Source: Nocardia arizonensis (GTDB lineage Bacteria > Actinomycetota > Actinomycetes > Mycobacteriales > Mycobacteriaceae). Taken from it: a DNA stretch of 64,000 nt. Each line of letters begins with the position of its first letter. The stretch's first letter is position 1. The translations under genes were made by a program, and so were the position numbers. Shown here one piece after another: positions 37,263 through 49,373 of this stretch. The stretch spans positions 1-64,000 of the forward strand of contig NZ_LGYZ01000083.1 of the NCBI RefSeq assembly GCF_001310275.1. The letters run 5' to 3'. The notes below the pieces were generated by a model. That model was not told the DNA's origin, made no database searches, and was given only the letters and a program-made list of their open reading frames with translations.

Positions 37263-38099
37263 TCACCGATCGCGCGCGGGTTCCGCGATCACCGTCAACG
37301 ATCCGGGCGCGATCTCGGTGAATCCGGCATCGCGCACGGCCACCGCGGCCCCAGCCGAAACCCGATCGACCAGCGACCGCCACGACCGCGGATCGGCATC
37401 GCGCACCGAACACGCGTATCCGCGCCGCGCCCACCGCCACGCCTGTTCCGGGGTCAACGCGCCCGCAAGCAGCATGCTCGCGTGCCCGACCTGCGCCGCC
37501 GCCTTGCCGACGGTCATGCCCAGTTCCTTGTGCACCCACAGCACCGGCAGGTCGGGGTCCGGCTCGCCGGGATCGTCGTGTTCGAGATCGGTGCCGCCGA
37601 TCTGGAGGCGACGAATCCGCGGATCGACCGAGCCGACCGGCCCCGGCACCAAGGCGCGCGCCCGCGCGCCCGCGACCTCGACCGTCACACCGTCGACCTC
37701 GTTCGCCGCGAGCCACTGCGCACCGCGGGCCCGCCGCGCGACCTTACGGATCCGCGAACGCCTCCAACCGAGATACCGCTGCTCCCACGGCCCTCCCGGA
37801 CCGACCCGCTCGTCCAGACACAGCGCGACCGCCGCACTCGCCGCGGCGGCCAGCAGCGCGCTGCGCGTCGGCGGATCGAGCTTCGGCAGATGCAGCACCA
37901 TCTGCATGGCCTGCACCTGCTCCGTGTCGTGCGGATCGGGCGCGCCGCCGTACCCGCGCGCCAGTTCCGCGTGCCGGACCCGGAAGCCCTCCGACGGCAG
38001 CGCCGCCTGTTCGGCGGACGAATCCACCGGGGGCACCGGCGAATCCATCATCGCCGCGGCACCACCTCGGTATTCGGCCGCACTGTCCTCGCCGCTCAC
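37263..38099 (-). CDS. Peptidyl-tRNA hydrolase 2 (PTH2)-like protein
   Basis: The C-terminal 100 residues match the PTH2 fold: 'LPVLWVHKELGMTVGKAAAQ', then 'VGHASMLLAG' (conserved K..MGKGKiAAQ.gHA pattern), then 'AVRDAGFTEIAPGSLTVIA' ('V.DAG.TeiapGt.Tvl.i'). The N-terminal 170 residues are an actinobacterial extension with Ala-rich helices. If active it frees tRNA from stalled peptidyl-tRNA. Start GTG 38099, one base after the stop of the chagasin-like gene, so both are probably translated from one message. Confidence 0.78.
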   Translation of the reverse strand: MSGEDSAAEYRGGAAAMMDSPVPPVDSSAEQAALPSEGFRVRHAELARGYGGAPDPHDTEQVQAMQMVLHLPKLDPPTRSALLAAAASAAVALCLDERVGPGGPWEQRYLGWRRSRIRKVARRARGAQWLAANEVDGVTVEVAGARARALVPGPVGSVDPRIRRLQIGGTDLEHDDPGEPDPDLPVLWVHKELGMTVGKAAAQVGHASMLLAGALTPEQAWRWARRGYACSVRDADPRSWRSLVDRVSAGAAVAVRDAGFTEIAPGSLTVIAEPARDR

Positions 38100-38100
38100 A

Positions 38101-38559
38101 TCAGCTCACCTCGATCGTCACCGTGAATATCCGCGCGGGCTCGACGCTGTGCTCCCACGGCCGCGCGTACTCCATCACAAGCGGGCTGCTACCCGCCGCA
38201 TTCCCGGTGAAGGTCCATGTCTGCCCGCCCTCGCCACCGAACGGCTCCGGCACCGCGGAATCCTCCCCGACCTCCGCCTCCCTCCCCTGTCCGACGACCG
38301 CGCGGTCGAGTTGTCCGAGCCGCCACGTGTATCCGGTGCTCGGATTCCACGGGAGTGACACCGTCAGTCGCTGACCGATTGCCAGCCTGCGCATCCCGCC
38401 ATTGTCGGCCTCGGTGACCGCGACCGCCGCCCCGCCGCCGCGCGCCTGCGCCACCCGCGCCGCCGCCGCGTCGTCCACCTCGTAACGGGTATCGCCCTTG
38501 GCGGCGCAGCCGGTGAGACCCGCGGTGAGCAATACCGCGACCGATACGGAACTACGCAC
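38101..38559 (-). CDS. Chagasin-like (I42) protease-inhibitor lipoprotein
   Basis: Residues 1-18 are a short signal peptide with lipobox 'LLTAGLTGC'. The mature 130 residues carry the three I42 loops in order: 'NPSTGYTW' (loop NPTTGY/F), 'GEGGQTWTF' (GxGG) and 'ARPWE' (RPW). In chagasin these three loops enter the active site of papain-family cysteine proteases (established for the family). GTG 38559 has GGAGGGTGAC directly upstream. The protein should be anchored outside the cell membrane, where it could inhibit host or environmental cysteine proteases, or act on an endogenous one. Confidence 0.85.
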   Translation of the reverse strand: MRSSVSVAVLLTAGLTGCAAKGDTRYEVDDAAAARVAQARGGGAAVAVTEADNGGMRRLAIGQRLTVSLPWNPSTGYTWRLGQLDRAVVGQGREAEVGEDSAVPEPFGGEGGQTWTFTGNAAGSSPLVMEYARPWEHSVEPARIFTVTIEVS

Positions 38560-39013
38560 GTCACCCTCCGCTCCGCCGAATGGTCAACCGGCCCGGCGCA
38601 ACCTGTCCGAACCAGTGGTAATCATGGAGCAACTCGGGCCGGCGCGCGGCACTTTCGAGCCGACCGGCGCGAAAACCCAGCGAGAGTCGACTATCCAGCG
38701 AGTCTTCGGAACAGAACTCCTCTATCGAGCCGCCGATCCCTCATCTCCGTCCGGCCGAGGAATTGGCCGGCAAACCCGTGAGCGATCAGCGGACCCGATC
38801 CGACGGAATCGCGGCGCCACCGGCCGCATCGGAACCGCGACAGCACCGCGGAGCCGCGCCCCGGGCAGGCACGAGCGATCCGGGCGGACGATCCCGGGCA
38901 CCGGACGGCTCGACGTGCCGCTACCGAGCCTCGGCTGGATCAGCAATGACAGCGGGGAATCCCGGATCGCCGGACATTTGCCTCAACGGTTCGAATGTCG
39001 CGCGGAACCGGAT
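38560..39013. other. Intergenic stretch without a recognisable gene
   Basis: About 450 bp with only antisense or arginine/proline-rich frames, none with a good start signal. The plus-strand frame open from 38498 continues through serB2 on the wrong strand and is a shadow. Confidence 0.4.
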
Positions 39014-40288
<1,275 letters not shown>

Positions 40289-40316
40289 CTACCGTTCGGG
40301 GCTGCTACCTCGTCAA

Positions 40317-40358
40317 ACGAGTGTGCACCCGCTGGATGACCAGCGGGTGCACACTCGT
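40317..40358. terminator. Terminator hairpin after ctaD
   Basis: A 19-bp perfect stem (ACGAGTGTGCACCCGCTGG and its complement) around the loop ATGA, 36 bp past the ctaD stop and 65 bp upstream of serB2. It would separate the two minus-strand genes. Confidence 0.9.
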
Positions 40359-40393
40359 CGCTTGAATATTAGTGCGCTACCGCACCGATACCA

Positions 40394-42133
40394 CTACTTC
40401 GCGGCGACCGCGGTGGGCTCCTCGTGTACCTGCTTGCTCGAGCCCCAGCCCACGTGCGCCTCGGCGCGCATGCGCTCGACCATGTGCGGGTAGTGCAACT
40501 CGAACGCGGGGCGCTCGGAACGGATGCGCGGCAGCTCGTAGAAGTTGTGCCGCGGCGGCGGGCAGGTGGTGGCCCATTCCAGCGAGTTGCCGTAGCCCCA
40601 CGGATCGTCCACGGTGACCACCTCGCCGTAGCGGTAACTCTTGAAGATGTTCCAGATGAACGGGAGCATCGAGGCGCCGAGGACGAAGGCGCCGATCGTG
40701 GAGATAGTGTTCAGGGTGGTGAAACCGTCGGAGGGCAGGTAGTCGGCGTAGCGACGCGGCATACCCTCGGCGCCGAGCCAGTGCTGCACCAAGAAGGTGG
40801 TGTGGAAGCCGATGAAGGTGGTCCAGAAGTGCCACTTCGCCAAGCGCTCGTCCACCATGCGGCCGGTTATCTTCGGGAACCAGAAGTAGATACCCGCGAA
40901 GGTCGCGAACACGATGGTGCCGAAGAGCACGTAGTGGAAGTGCGCGACGACGAAGTACGAGTCGGTGACGTGGAAGTCCAGCGGCGGCGAGGCCAGGATG
41001 ACGCCGGACAGACCGCCGAAGAGGAAGGTCACCAGGAAGCCGAGCGACCACAGCATCGGCGACTCGAAGGTCAGCTGACCCCGCCACATGGTGCCGATCC
41101 AGTTGAAGAACTTCACGCCGGTCGGCACCGCGATGAGGAAGGTCATGAACGAGAAGTACGGCAGCAGCACCGCGCCGGTGGCGTACATGTGGTGTGCCCA
41201 CACCGCGATGGACAGCGCCGCGATACCGAGGGTCGCGTAGACCAGCGTGGTGTAACCGAAGATCGGCTTACGCGAGAAGACCGGGAAGATCTCCGAGACG
41301 ATGCCGAAGAACGGCAGCGCGATGATGTAGACCTCGGGATGGCCGAAGAACCAGAACAGGTGCTGGTAGAGCAGGATGCCGCCGGTGGCCGGATCGTAGA
41401 TGTGCCCGCCGAGGTGACGATCGTAGGCCAGACCGAACAGCGCCGCGGTCAGCAGCGGGAACGCCAGCAGCACCAGCACGCTGGTGACGGCGATGTTCCA
41501 GGTGAAGATCGGCATGCGGAACATGGTGAGACCCGGTGCGCGCAGGCAGACCACCGTGGTCAGCATGTTGACAGCGCCCAGGATGGTGCCGAGACCGGAG
41601 ACCGCCAGGCCCAGGATCCACAGGTCGGTGCCGACGCCGGGCGAGTGCAGGATATCGGTGAGCGGCACGTACGCCGTCCAGCCGAAGTCCGCGGCGCCGC
41701 CCGGGGTGACGAAGCCCGCGGTCGCCATCGAGGCGCCGAACAGGTACAGCCAGTAGCTGAAGGCGTTCAGGCGCGGAAAGGCGACGTCGGGCGCGCCGAT
41801 CTGCAACGGCAGCACGATATTGGCGAAGCCGAACACGATCGCGGTCGCGTAGAACAGCAGCATGATCGTGCCGTGCATGGTGAACAGCTGGTTGAACTGC
41901 TCCGTCGACAGGAATTGCAGACCTGGCCGCGCCAGCTCGGCGCGCATCAGCAGCGCCATGAGGCCACCGATGAGGAAGAAGCTCGTCGCGGTCACCAGGT
42001 ACATGACCCCGAGGACCTTGGGGTCGGTGGTGGTCACCATCTTGTAGAGGAACGAACCCTTCGGCCCGGTTCTGGCCGGATACGGTCGAGTCGCTTCCAA
42101 CTGAGGGACTGGTCTGGGCTCTACCGCAGTCAC
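40394..42133 (-). CDS. ctaD: Cytochrome c oxidase subunit I (aa3-type)
   Basis: The 12-helix catalytic subunit of the terminal oxidase. '[20 protein letters not shown]' holds a low-spin heme a ligand, '[13 protein letters not shown]' the CuB His with cross-linked Tyr, 'WAHHMYATG' the two further CuB histidines, and '[10 protein letters not shown]' the heme a3 and heme a ligands. The start is GTG 42133 with AGGAGG 4-5 nt upstream, which gives 579 aa, the usual length. No ctaC or ctaE here; in related genera those lie with qcrCAB. Confidence 0.97.
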   Translation of the reverse strand: MTAVEPRPVPQLEATRPYPARTGPKGSFLYKMVTTTDPKVLGVMYLVTATSFFLIGGLMALLMRAELARPGLQFLSTEQFNQLFTMHGTIMLLFYATAIVFGFANIVLPLQIGAPDVAFPRLNAFSYWLYLFGASMATAGFVTPGGAADFGWTAYVPLTDILHSPGVGTDLWILGLAVSGLGTILGAVNMLTTVVCLRAPGLTMFRMPIFTWNIAVTSVLVLLAFPLLTAALFGLAYDRHLGGHIYDPATGGILLYQHLFWFFGHPEVYIIALPFFGIVSEIFPVFSRKPIFGYTTLVYATLGIAALSIAVWAHHMYATGAVLLPYFSFMTFLIAVPTGVKFFNWIGTMWRGQLTFESPMLWSLGFLVTFLFGGLSGVILASPPLDFHVTDSYFVVAHFHYVLFGTIVFATFAGIYFWFPKITGRMVDERLAKWHFWTTFIGFHTTFLVQHWLGAEGMPRRYADYLPSDGFTTLNTISTIGAFVLGASMLPFIWNIFKSYRYGEVVTVDDPWGYGNSLEWATTCPPPRHNFYELPRIRSERPAFELHYPHMVERMRAEAHVGWGSSKQVHEEPTAVAAK

Positions 42134-42375
42134 TGATCCTCCTGAAGATGCCTGTAGGTCGCTCCGCAGGCTCCGCTGTTTGGATCCATTCCGTGACCGG
42201 AACAGACGACAGTTAGCTTGCGCTCTTGTGATCGTAAACCGTGCGGCCTCGGCCGTCCGCACTGGTCCTACTCTCTGTCGTATTTCGTTGGTTCGACGGC
42301 CACCGATGAGTTTCCGGGCTCGCGCACGTCTGTACCGATACCCGTTGCTCACGACCTGCAAAGGAGAGATTCGAC

Positions 42376-43176
42376 ATGACGCAGCCCAAACCCGGCGACC
42401 CGGTATGGATCGACCTGTTCACGGCCGATCCCGAACGCAGCATCGCCTTCTATACCGACCTGTTCGGCTGGACCGCCGAGCGCGGCGGACCCGAATTCGG
42501 CGGCTACATCACCTTCCGCAAGAACGGCAAGGCGGTCGCGGGCGGTATGGCCAAGCAGCCCGACAGCCCGGAGGGACCGGATCAGTGGACGGTGTACCTG
42601 TCGTCCACCGACGCGCGGGCTACCGCGGCGGCGGCCGCCGACAAGGGCGGCGCGATCTGCGTGGCGCCGATGCCGGTCGGTGATCTCGGCGTCATGGCGA
42701 TACTCGGCGATCCGGGGAATTCGGGCGTCGGCGTATGGCAGGCGGGCAGTTTCGCCGGCATCGAGACCAACGCGCTCGTCGAGGACGGCAAGTGGCGCGA
42801 TCACGACGGCGCGCCGTCGTGGTTCGAACTGCACACCCACGCCTACGACGCCGCACTGGACTTCTACCGCGACGTCTTCGGCTGGAACGACACCTTCGCC
42901 GTCCCCATGCCCGAGGAGGCCGGATTCCGCTACTCCACCATCCATTCGACGAGTCCCATGCGCGGCGGCGTCATGGACGCCTCGGTGTTGCCCCCGGACG
43001 CGCCCGGCGGCTGGACGGTCTATTTCGGCGCGGACGACGTGGACAAGGCCGTGGCCAAGGTGGTGGAACTCGGCGGCACGGTCCTCTCGCCGCCGCAGGA
43101 CACCCCCTACGGCCGCATGGCCGCCGTCACCGACAGCACCGGCGCGCGCTTCAGCCTGGGCGGCGACGTCGGCTGA
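42376..43176 (+). CDS. Tandem VOC (glyoxalase-like) protein
   Basis: The 266-residue protein contains two vicinal-oxygen-chelate modules. Residues 1-125 start '[20 protein letters not shown]' and residues 140-262 start '[20 protein letters not shown]', each followed by 'LFGW/VFGW'. Fusion of two modules gives one metal-binding barrel pair. Resistance, dioxygenase or lyase roles are all possible; no substrate motif is decisive. AAAGGAGAG lies 9 nt before ATG 42376. It precedes the FecB-like gene by 25 bp, so the two may be co-transcribed. Confidence 0.88.
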   Translation: MTQPKPGDPVWIDLFTADPERSIAFYTDLFGWTAERGGPEFGGYITFRKNGKAVAGGMAKQPDSPEGPDQWTVYLSSTDARATAAAAADKGGAICVAPMPVGDLGVMAILGDPGNSGVGVWQAGSFAGIETNALVEDGKWRDHDGAPSWFELHTHAYDAALDFYRDVFGWNDTFAVPMPEEAGFRYSTIHSTSPMRGGVMDASVLPPDAPGGWTVYFGADDVDKAVAKVVELGGTVLSPPQDTPYGRMAAVTDSTGARFSLGGDVG

Positions 43177-43201
43177 TCGGCGCGACGGTACCCTCTCCGG
43201 C

Positions 43202-44272
43202 ATGTCGGTGAGCGCACGCGTCCGCATCCGAAACCGTACGGCCGTCTCGCGATACGGCACGGCCGTACTGACCGCGGCCTGCGCCATGGTTCTGGTCACC
43301 GGCTGCGGCGACCGGCGCGACGACGCGAGTTCCATCGTGCGCACCACGACGAATATCGCGGGCGCGGGCGTGGTCGGCCTGGAACGCGACACGTCCCGGG
43401 CATGCCCGCTGCCGAGCGCGCCCGATCAGACCGGCGGCGCCCGCAGCGTCACCCACGCCGCGGGCGTCACCGACGTTCCCGCCGACCCGCGCCGCATCGT
43501 CGTCCTCACCAACTCCGCCTTGGACGCCGCGTGCGCGCTCGGTCTGTGGGAGCGAGTCGTCGGCGCGACGGTCTCGGAAGGTCCGCGCCCGCATCCGGTG
43601 TATCTCGGCTACGGCGTCACCGCGATTCCGAATCTCGGCTCGCCGGAGCAGCCCGATCTCGCCCGCATCGCCGACCTGCACCCGGATCTGATCCTCGGCG
43701 AAGTACCCGCGGGCGCGGCGACTTTCGGTGCCTTGCAAGCCATCGCGCCGACGGTGCTGGTCGGACGGTCCCCGAGCTGGCAGGCCGTGTTCACCGCCTT
43801 CGCGGCGGGCATGAACCGCCGCGACGCGGCCGCGGCCGCGCTCGAGTCCTATCGCACCCAGGCCCGCGAGACCGGCGTGGCGTTGGCCGCGAGCCAGAGT
43901 CAGGCGTCGGTGCTGCGGTTCACCCCCGATGTCATCAGGATTCAGGGCAACGACAGCTTCGCCGGTCAGGTGCTCGCCGACACCGGCGTGCAGCGTCCCG
44001 CCGCGCAGCGCGGCGCCTCGGCCGACATCACCACCGAGGAACTGGCGAAGAAGGCCGAAGGCGACATCATCTATGTCGATTTCGCGGGCGAGGGCGGCAA
44101 GGCGTACGGCGAGAAAGTGCTGCGTGGCGCCGCCTGGAAAGAGCTCGGCGCCGCCACCGACCACCGCGTCTTCGCCGTGGACGACTCGGTCTGGCACGGC
44201 AACGGACTCACCGCGGCCCGTGCCCTGCTGGTCGATCTCCAGGGCACGCTCAACGGCTACGTCACCGACTAG
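43202..44272 (+). CDS. Iron-siderophore ABC substrate-binding lipoprotein (FecB/Rv3044-type)
   Basis: The 356-residue lipoprotein has a signal peptide and the lipobox 'AMVLVTGCGD'. The mature part is a class III binding protein: 'PADPRRIVVLTNSALDAACA', 'LGSPEQPDLARIADLHPDLI', and 'DIIYVDFAGEGGKAYGEKVL'. It should bind ferric siderophores or heme outside the membrane and hand them to an ABC importer encoded elsewhere. ATG 43202. Converges with the MmpL-like gene with 19 bp between stops. Confidence 0.9.
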   Translation: MSVSARVRIRNRTAVSRYGTAVLTAACAMVLVTGCGDRRDDASSIVRTTTNIAGAGVVGLERDTSRACPLPSAPDQTGGARSVTHAAGVTDVPADPRRIVVLTNSALDAACALGLWERVVGATVSEGPRPHPVYLGYGVTAIPNLGSPEQPDLARIADLHPDLILGEVPAGAATFGALQAIAPTVLVGRSPSWQAVFTAFAAGMNRRDAAAAALESYRTQARETGVALAASQSQASVLRFTPDVIRIQGNDSFAGQVLADTGVQRPAAQRGASADITTEELAKKAEGDIIYVDFAGEGGKAYGEKVLRGAAWKELGAATDHRVFAVDDSVWHGNGLTAARALLVDLQGTLNGYVTD

Positions 44273-44291
44273 GTCACCGACCAGCCCCGTC

Positions 44292-46427
44292 CTAGACCGA
44301 GGAGGTCACCCGCTCCTCGGACTGCGGATCGGGACGCGCGGTGTCGGCATTGGGGCGCGCGAGCGCGCTCGGCCACCAGATCCGGTCGCCGACATCCAGG
44401 GTCAGCGCGGTCACCAGGACCGCGCGCACGATGATGGTGTCCAGCAGGACGCCGACCGCGATCAGGATGCCCATCTCGGCGAAGGTGACCACGGGCAGGG
44501 TCGCGAAGACCGCGAAGGTGCCTGCCAGCACGAGTCCGGCCGAGGTGATCACGCCGCCGGTGGCCGCGAGACCGATGAGCGCACCGGCCTTGGTGCGGTG
44601 TTTGACCGCCTCCTCGTGCACCCGCGACATCAGGAAGATGTTGTAGTCGATGCCGAGGGCGACCAGGAAGACGAAGGCCAGCAAGGGAAGTCCCGCGTCG
44701 GCCCCGGTGAATCCCACGGCGTCGAATATCCAGCGGCTCGCGCCGAGCGCCGCGAAATACGACAGCACGACGGTCGCGGTCAGCAGGACCGGGGCGAGGA
44801 TCGAGCGTAGCAGCACCATCAGGATCACCATGACGATCGCCAGCACGACCGGCACGATGACTCGGTTGTCCCGGGCGACCGCGCGTTCGACGTCGAGCAC
44901 CACGGCGGTCTGGCCGCCGACCCGCGCCTGCTCGTCGACCTGGTGCACCGCGGCGCGCACCCGGTCGATGGTGGCGTCGGCGGCGTCGCTGTCCGGCGGG
45001 TCCGACAGCGTGCCCTCGACATAGATCAGCCCGTCGCGGGTGACCGGCGAGTTCGTCGCGGTGATGCCCGGGGTCGAGCGCAGGGCGGCGACGACGGCGT
45101 CGGCGCGGTCGGCGCGGCCGATCACGATGACCGGATTGCCGGTGCCCGCGTCGAAATGCCGTTCCAGTACCTCGGTTCCGTCGACGGCCTCCGACGAGCC
45201 GACGAAGGCGTCCTTGTTCGCGATGCCGCTGGTGTCGAGTCCGTTGGCACCGAAGGCCAGCGCGCCGAGTACGACCGCGGTAGCGATCCAGACCGTGCGC
45301 GGCCTGCGCGCGACGGCGAAGCCGACCCGCGCCCAGATCCCGGATTCGGTGTGGTCGGCGGTGCCGACCTCGGGGTGGCGCGGCCAGAAGATCCACCGGC
45401 CGACGATCACCAGCAGGGCGGGCAGCAGGGTCAGCATGGCCAGCAGCGCCACGGCGATGCCGATCGCGCATACCGGACCGATGCCCTTGGTCGAGTTCAT
45501 CTCGGCGACCAGCAAGGCGAGCATGGCCACGATGACCGTCGCGCCACTGGCCAGCACCGCGGGTCCGGCCCGGTGCAGCGCCACCGCCATGGCTTCGTGT
45601 TTGTCCTCGTGGCGGCGCAGTTCCTCGCGATAACGGGCCACGAGCAGCAGCGCGTAGTCGGTGCCTGCGCCGAAGACGAGCACGGTGAGAATGGCCTGAC
45701 TTTGGGCGTTCATCGTCAGACCGAGTTTCGTGGCGCCGTAGACCGCGCTCTGGGCCACGATCAGCGCGAATCCCGCCGACAGCAGCGGCAGTATCCACAG
45801 CATCGGCCCGTAGGTGAGGACCAGGATCACCACGACGACCGCGGCCGCGGCGTAGAGCAGCAGGCCGTCGATGCCCTCGAACGCCTCGCCGAATTCCGCG
45901 GCGTATCCGGCGGGACCGGTGGCGTGGAAGGACAGCCCGTCGGGGCGTTCGCCCGCCGCGGCACGAATGTCCTTCACCACGGCGGTCAGCCGACTCCAGC
46001 CCTCCGAACCCATCTCGACGGGCGCGAGGATCTCCACCGCCTCGCCGTCGCGGGACTCGATGGGCCCGAGCACCTGGTCGGCTACCACGTGGTCGACCTT
46101 TCCGAAGCGCGCCGCGTCGGCGGCCACCGCGGCGCGGTCGGCGTCGGTGATACCGCCCGGTCGTTCGTAGACCAGCACCACCGGAACGTGCTCGCTGTTG
46201 CCGAAGGATTCGGCGAGTTTGAACGCCTGGGTGGATTCGGCACTGTCGGGCAGCCAGTTGACGTTGTCGTTCTCCTGCGCGCCGGTCAGTTTGCCCGCGA
46301 AGGAGCCGAGGGCGATCAGCGCGATGATCCAGACCCCGAGGACCACCCATTTGCCGCGGCGCCCGCTCGGGATCCGGGCGAGCCTGCCGAGCAGGTCGGT
46401 CATATCGGGATCGGTTGGTACGGACAT
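44292..46427 (-). CDS. MmpL/RND-family membrane transporter
   Basis: The 711-residue protein has two repeats of one TM helix, a large exported loop and a five- to six-helix bundle. 'GKWVVLGVWIIALIALGSFA' is TM1, 'VFGAGTDYALLLVARYREEL' and 'LVALGIDYNIFLMSRVHEEA' are the paired GxDY/Y motifs of proton-driven MmpL proteins (Asp-Tyr pairs). It exports lipids or small molecules; the substrate is unknown. GAGGGGGACC lies just before ATG 46427. It stands alone and divergent from nrdF. Confidence 0.92.
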   Translation of the reverse strand: MSVPTDPDMTDLLGRLARIPSGRRGKWVVLGVWIIALIALGSFAGKLTGAQENDNVNWLPDSAESTQAFKLAESFGNSEHVPVVLVYERPGGITDADRAAVAADAARFGKVDHVVADQVLGPIESRDGEAVEILAPVEMGSEGWSRLTAVVKDIRAAAGERPDGLSFHATGPAGYAAEFGEAFEGIDGLLLYAAAAVVVVILVLTYGPMLWILPLLSAGFALIVAQSAVYGATKLGLTMNAQSQAILTVLVFGAGTDYALLLVARYREELRRHEDKHEAMAVALHRAGPAVLASGATVIVAMLALLVAEMNSTKGIGPVCAIGIAVALLAMLTLLPALLVIVGRWIFWPRHPEVGTADHTESGIWARVGFAVARRPRTVWIATAVVLGALAFGANGLDTSGIANKDAFVGSSEAVDGTEVLERHFDAGTGNPVIVIGRADRADAVVAALRSTPGITATNSPVTRDGLIYVEGTLSDPPDSDAADATIDRVRAAVHQVDEQARVGGQTAVVLDVERAVARDNRVIVPVVLAIVMVILMVLLRSILAPVLLTATVVLSYFAALGASRWIFDAVGFTGADAGLPLLAFVFLVALGIDYNIFLMSRVHEEAVKHRTKAGALIGLAATGGVITSAGLVLAGTFAVFATLPVVTFAEMGILIAVGVLLDTIIVRAVLVTALTLDVGDRIWWPSALARPNADTARPDPQSEERVTSSV

Positions 46428-46446
46428 CGACGGTCCCCCTCGGTAA

Positions 46447-47829
<1,383 letters not shown>

Positions 47830-48110
47830 AGTGAGCGGTTGATCACAACTAGCCGGTGGCAGTCTTGCGACTGTTCGAACAGAGCGGCAGGGGCTCACCC
47901 CCATCGGCGAAGTCAAACCGACGGTCACCCTGGAATCTCCCGGTGTCCGAGCATCGCCCGCGAAGCTGTGTTTTCGACGACGCGCTGCCCGGACGCCGCG
48001 CAGGATCTTGAAAGTCGATGGTGCGAGGTCCGTGTCGCCACGATACGGACCTCGAGCCCGACACACGTTCGAGCCGCTTCGCGAACTCCTCGACGGTCAG
48101 GTATGTGGGG

Positions 48111-49187
48111 TCAGAAGATCTCGTCGAGCCGCCCCGCGGTCAGAACCTCGACAGTCCACCGTTGAAGCTGCTCGATACTCCCCGCCCGCACGGCCGCTAC
48201 CACCCGATCGGGCAACGACCCGAACTTCAAGGTCAATTGCTCGAGAAGCACATCCGCGCGACCCTCGATCTTGCCTTCGATCTTGCCTTCGATCTTGCCT
48301 TCGATCTTGCCTTCGATCTTGCCCTCGATCTTGCCTTCGATCTTGCCCTCGCGACGGCCCCGCGCTTCGAGCATCTCAGCGGTTGTCACAAAAGCCTCCT
48401 TGGCGACTGGACCGAGCTGGTCGGTGAAAGCCTCGAGTTCAGCGGGGTCGATATCACCCACACGAATAATGTAAGCGAGCGCCACCTGGAAGTCACGAAG
48501 ACCACCCGGCGCCCCGAGCACCGCACCGACCACATCCACCAACCCACCCAGACCCGCAGCAAGATCCACATTCGCGGGCACGATCTTGATCAACGCCAAC
48601 ATCAACAACGCCTGCGGAGTCAGACCACGAGCCGACAAACGATCGACATCGACACCACTGATGTCATCGAGAACATAACGAAACCGCGGCAGATACGGCT
48701 CGGCCACCGCACGCGCTCCCGGAGACAGATCGATCAGATCGAAGATATCCATCGCCGCGGTCCACCGACGACCAGCAGGATTACAGTGCACAACCAACGG
48801 CAGAACCGCGGGCACCGACCGCGCCGCCGGCACATCGGTGAGGTAATGGTTCCAGATACGGACCACATACTCGAGGATCCGCAACGCCATCAACGGGTCA
48901 CTACGACTCTGATGCTCGATCAACAGATAGATGAACCCGTCGTGACCATCCAGACGAGTACGGAAAAGCACATCACTATAACGAGACTGCAGCTCAGCCG
49001 ACACGAAACTAGCCGACTGCGGCTCCAGCACCCCCCAATCCACCAACGCCACCACCGACTCCGGCAACACCGCACGCAACTCCGAAGCCGCATTCACAGG
49101 ACTCCGCATCACCTCACGGAAGTAAGCATCATGATTGTTCGTGGGATCAACGGGCACACCCACCACCGTATAGGCCACCACCGACAC
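48111..49187 (-). CDS. Rpn-family recombination-promoting nuclease/putative transposase
   Basis: The protein begins near 'DPTNNHDAYFREVMRSPVNA', the Rpn/YhgA-like signature. The PD-(D/E)XK core includes 'RYSDVLFRTRLDG' (Asp) and 'FIYLLIEHQSRSD' (E-x-Q), followed by 'LRILEYVVRIWNHY' and 'VLPLVVHCN'. Rpn proteins are DNA endonucleases that raise RecA-independent recombination (established for E. coli RpnA). Residues about 285-320 are seven tandem GKIE repeats, then a coiled C-terminus. The start is uncertain: GTG 49187 follows GAGGGTGGG; GTG 49214 is possible. It is a solitary accessory gene inserted between core genes. Confidence 0.85.
   Translation of the reverse strand: MSVVAYTVVGVPVDPTNNHDAYFREVMRSPVNAASELRAVLPESVVALVDWGVLEPQSASFVSAELQSRYSDVLFRTRLDGHDGFIYLLIEHQSRSDPLMALRILEYVVRIWNHYLTDVPAARSVPAVLPLVVHCNPAGRRWTAAMDIFDLIDLSPGARAVAEPYLPRFRYVLDDISGVDVDRLSARGLTPQALLMLALIKIVPANVDLAAGLGGLVDVVGAVLGAPGGLRDFQVALAYIIRVGDIDPAELEAFTDQLGPVAKEAFVTTAEMLEARGRREGKIEGKIEGKIEGKIEGKIEGKIEGKIEGRADVLLEQLTLKFGSLPDRVVAAVRAGSIEQLQRWTVEVLTAGRLDEIF
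48262..48345 (-). repeat. Seven 12-bp tandem repeats inside the Rpn gene
   Basis: Seven units of CC(T/C)TCGATCTTG run without interruption and encode (GKIE)x7 on the minus strand. Two units (48262, 48322) carry CCCTCG instead of CCTTCG. Gain or loss of a unit keeps the frame and would lengthen or shorten a charged helix by four residues. Confidence 0.95.
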
Positions 49188-49373
49188 AGGTCCAAACCCA
49201 CCCTCGCAGAACACAACTCGTCACATCCCCGCATCGGAGACGCGGACGATACTCGCCGACGTACGGGCCGTTCACAGCGGCGGCAGCGCCTTGGCTCTCG
49301 AAAGACGACCTGACAGTCCGAACCGGTGAGCTCCGCCGGGATGGCCGGGAATTCACCGTGACCGGCGCACCGC

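Noticed and set aside
48262..48345. 12-bp tandem repeat considered as an iteron array or replication origin
   Set aside because: It is in frame within the Rpn gene and encodes GKIE units; no origin features surround it.
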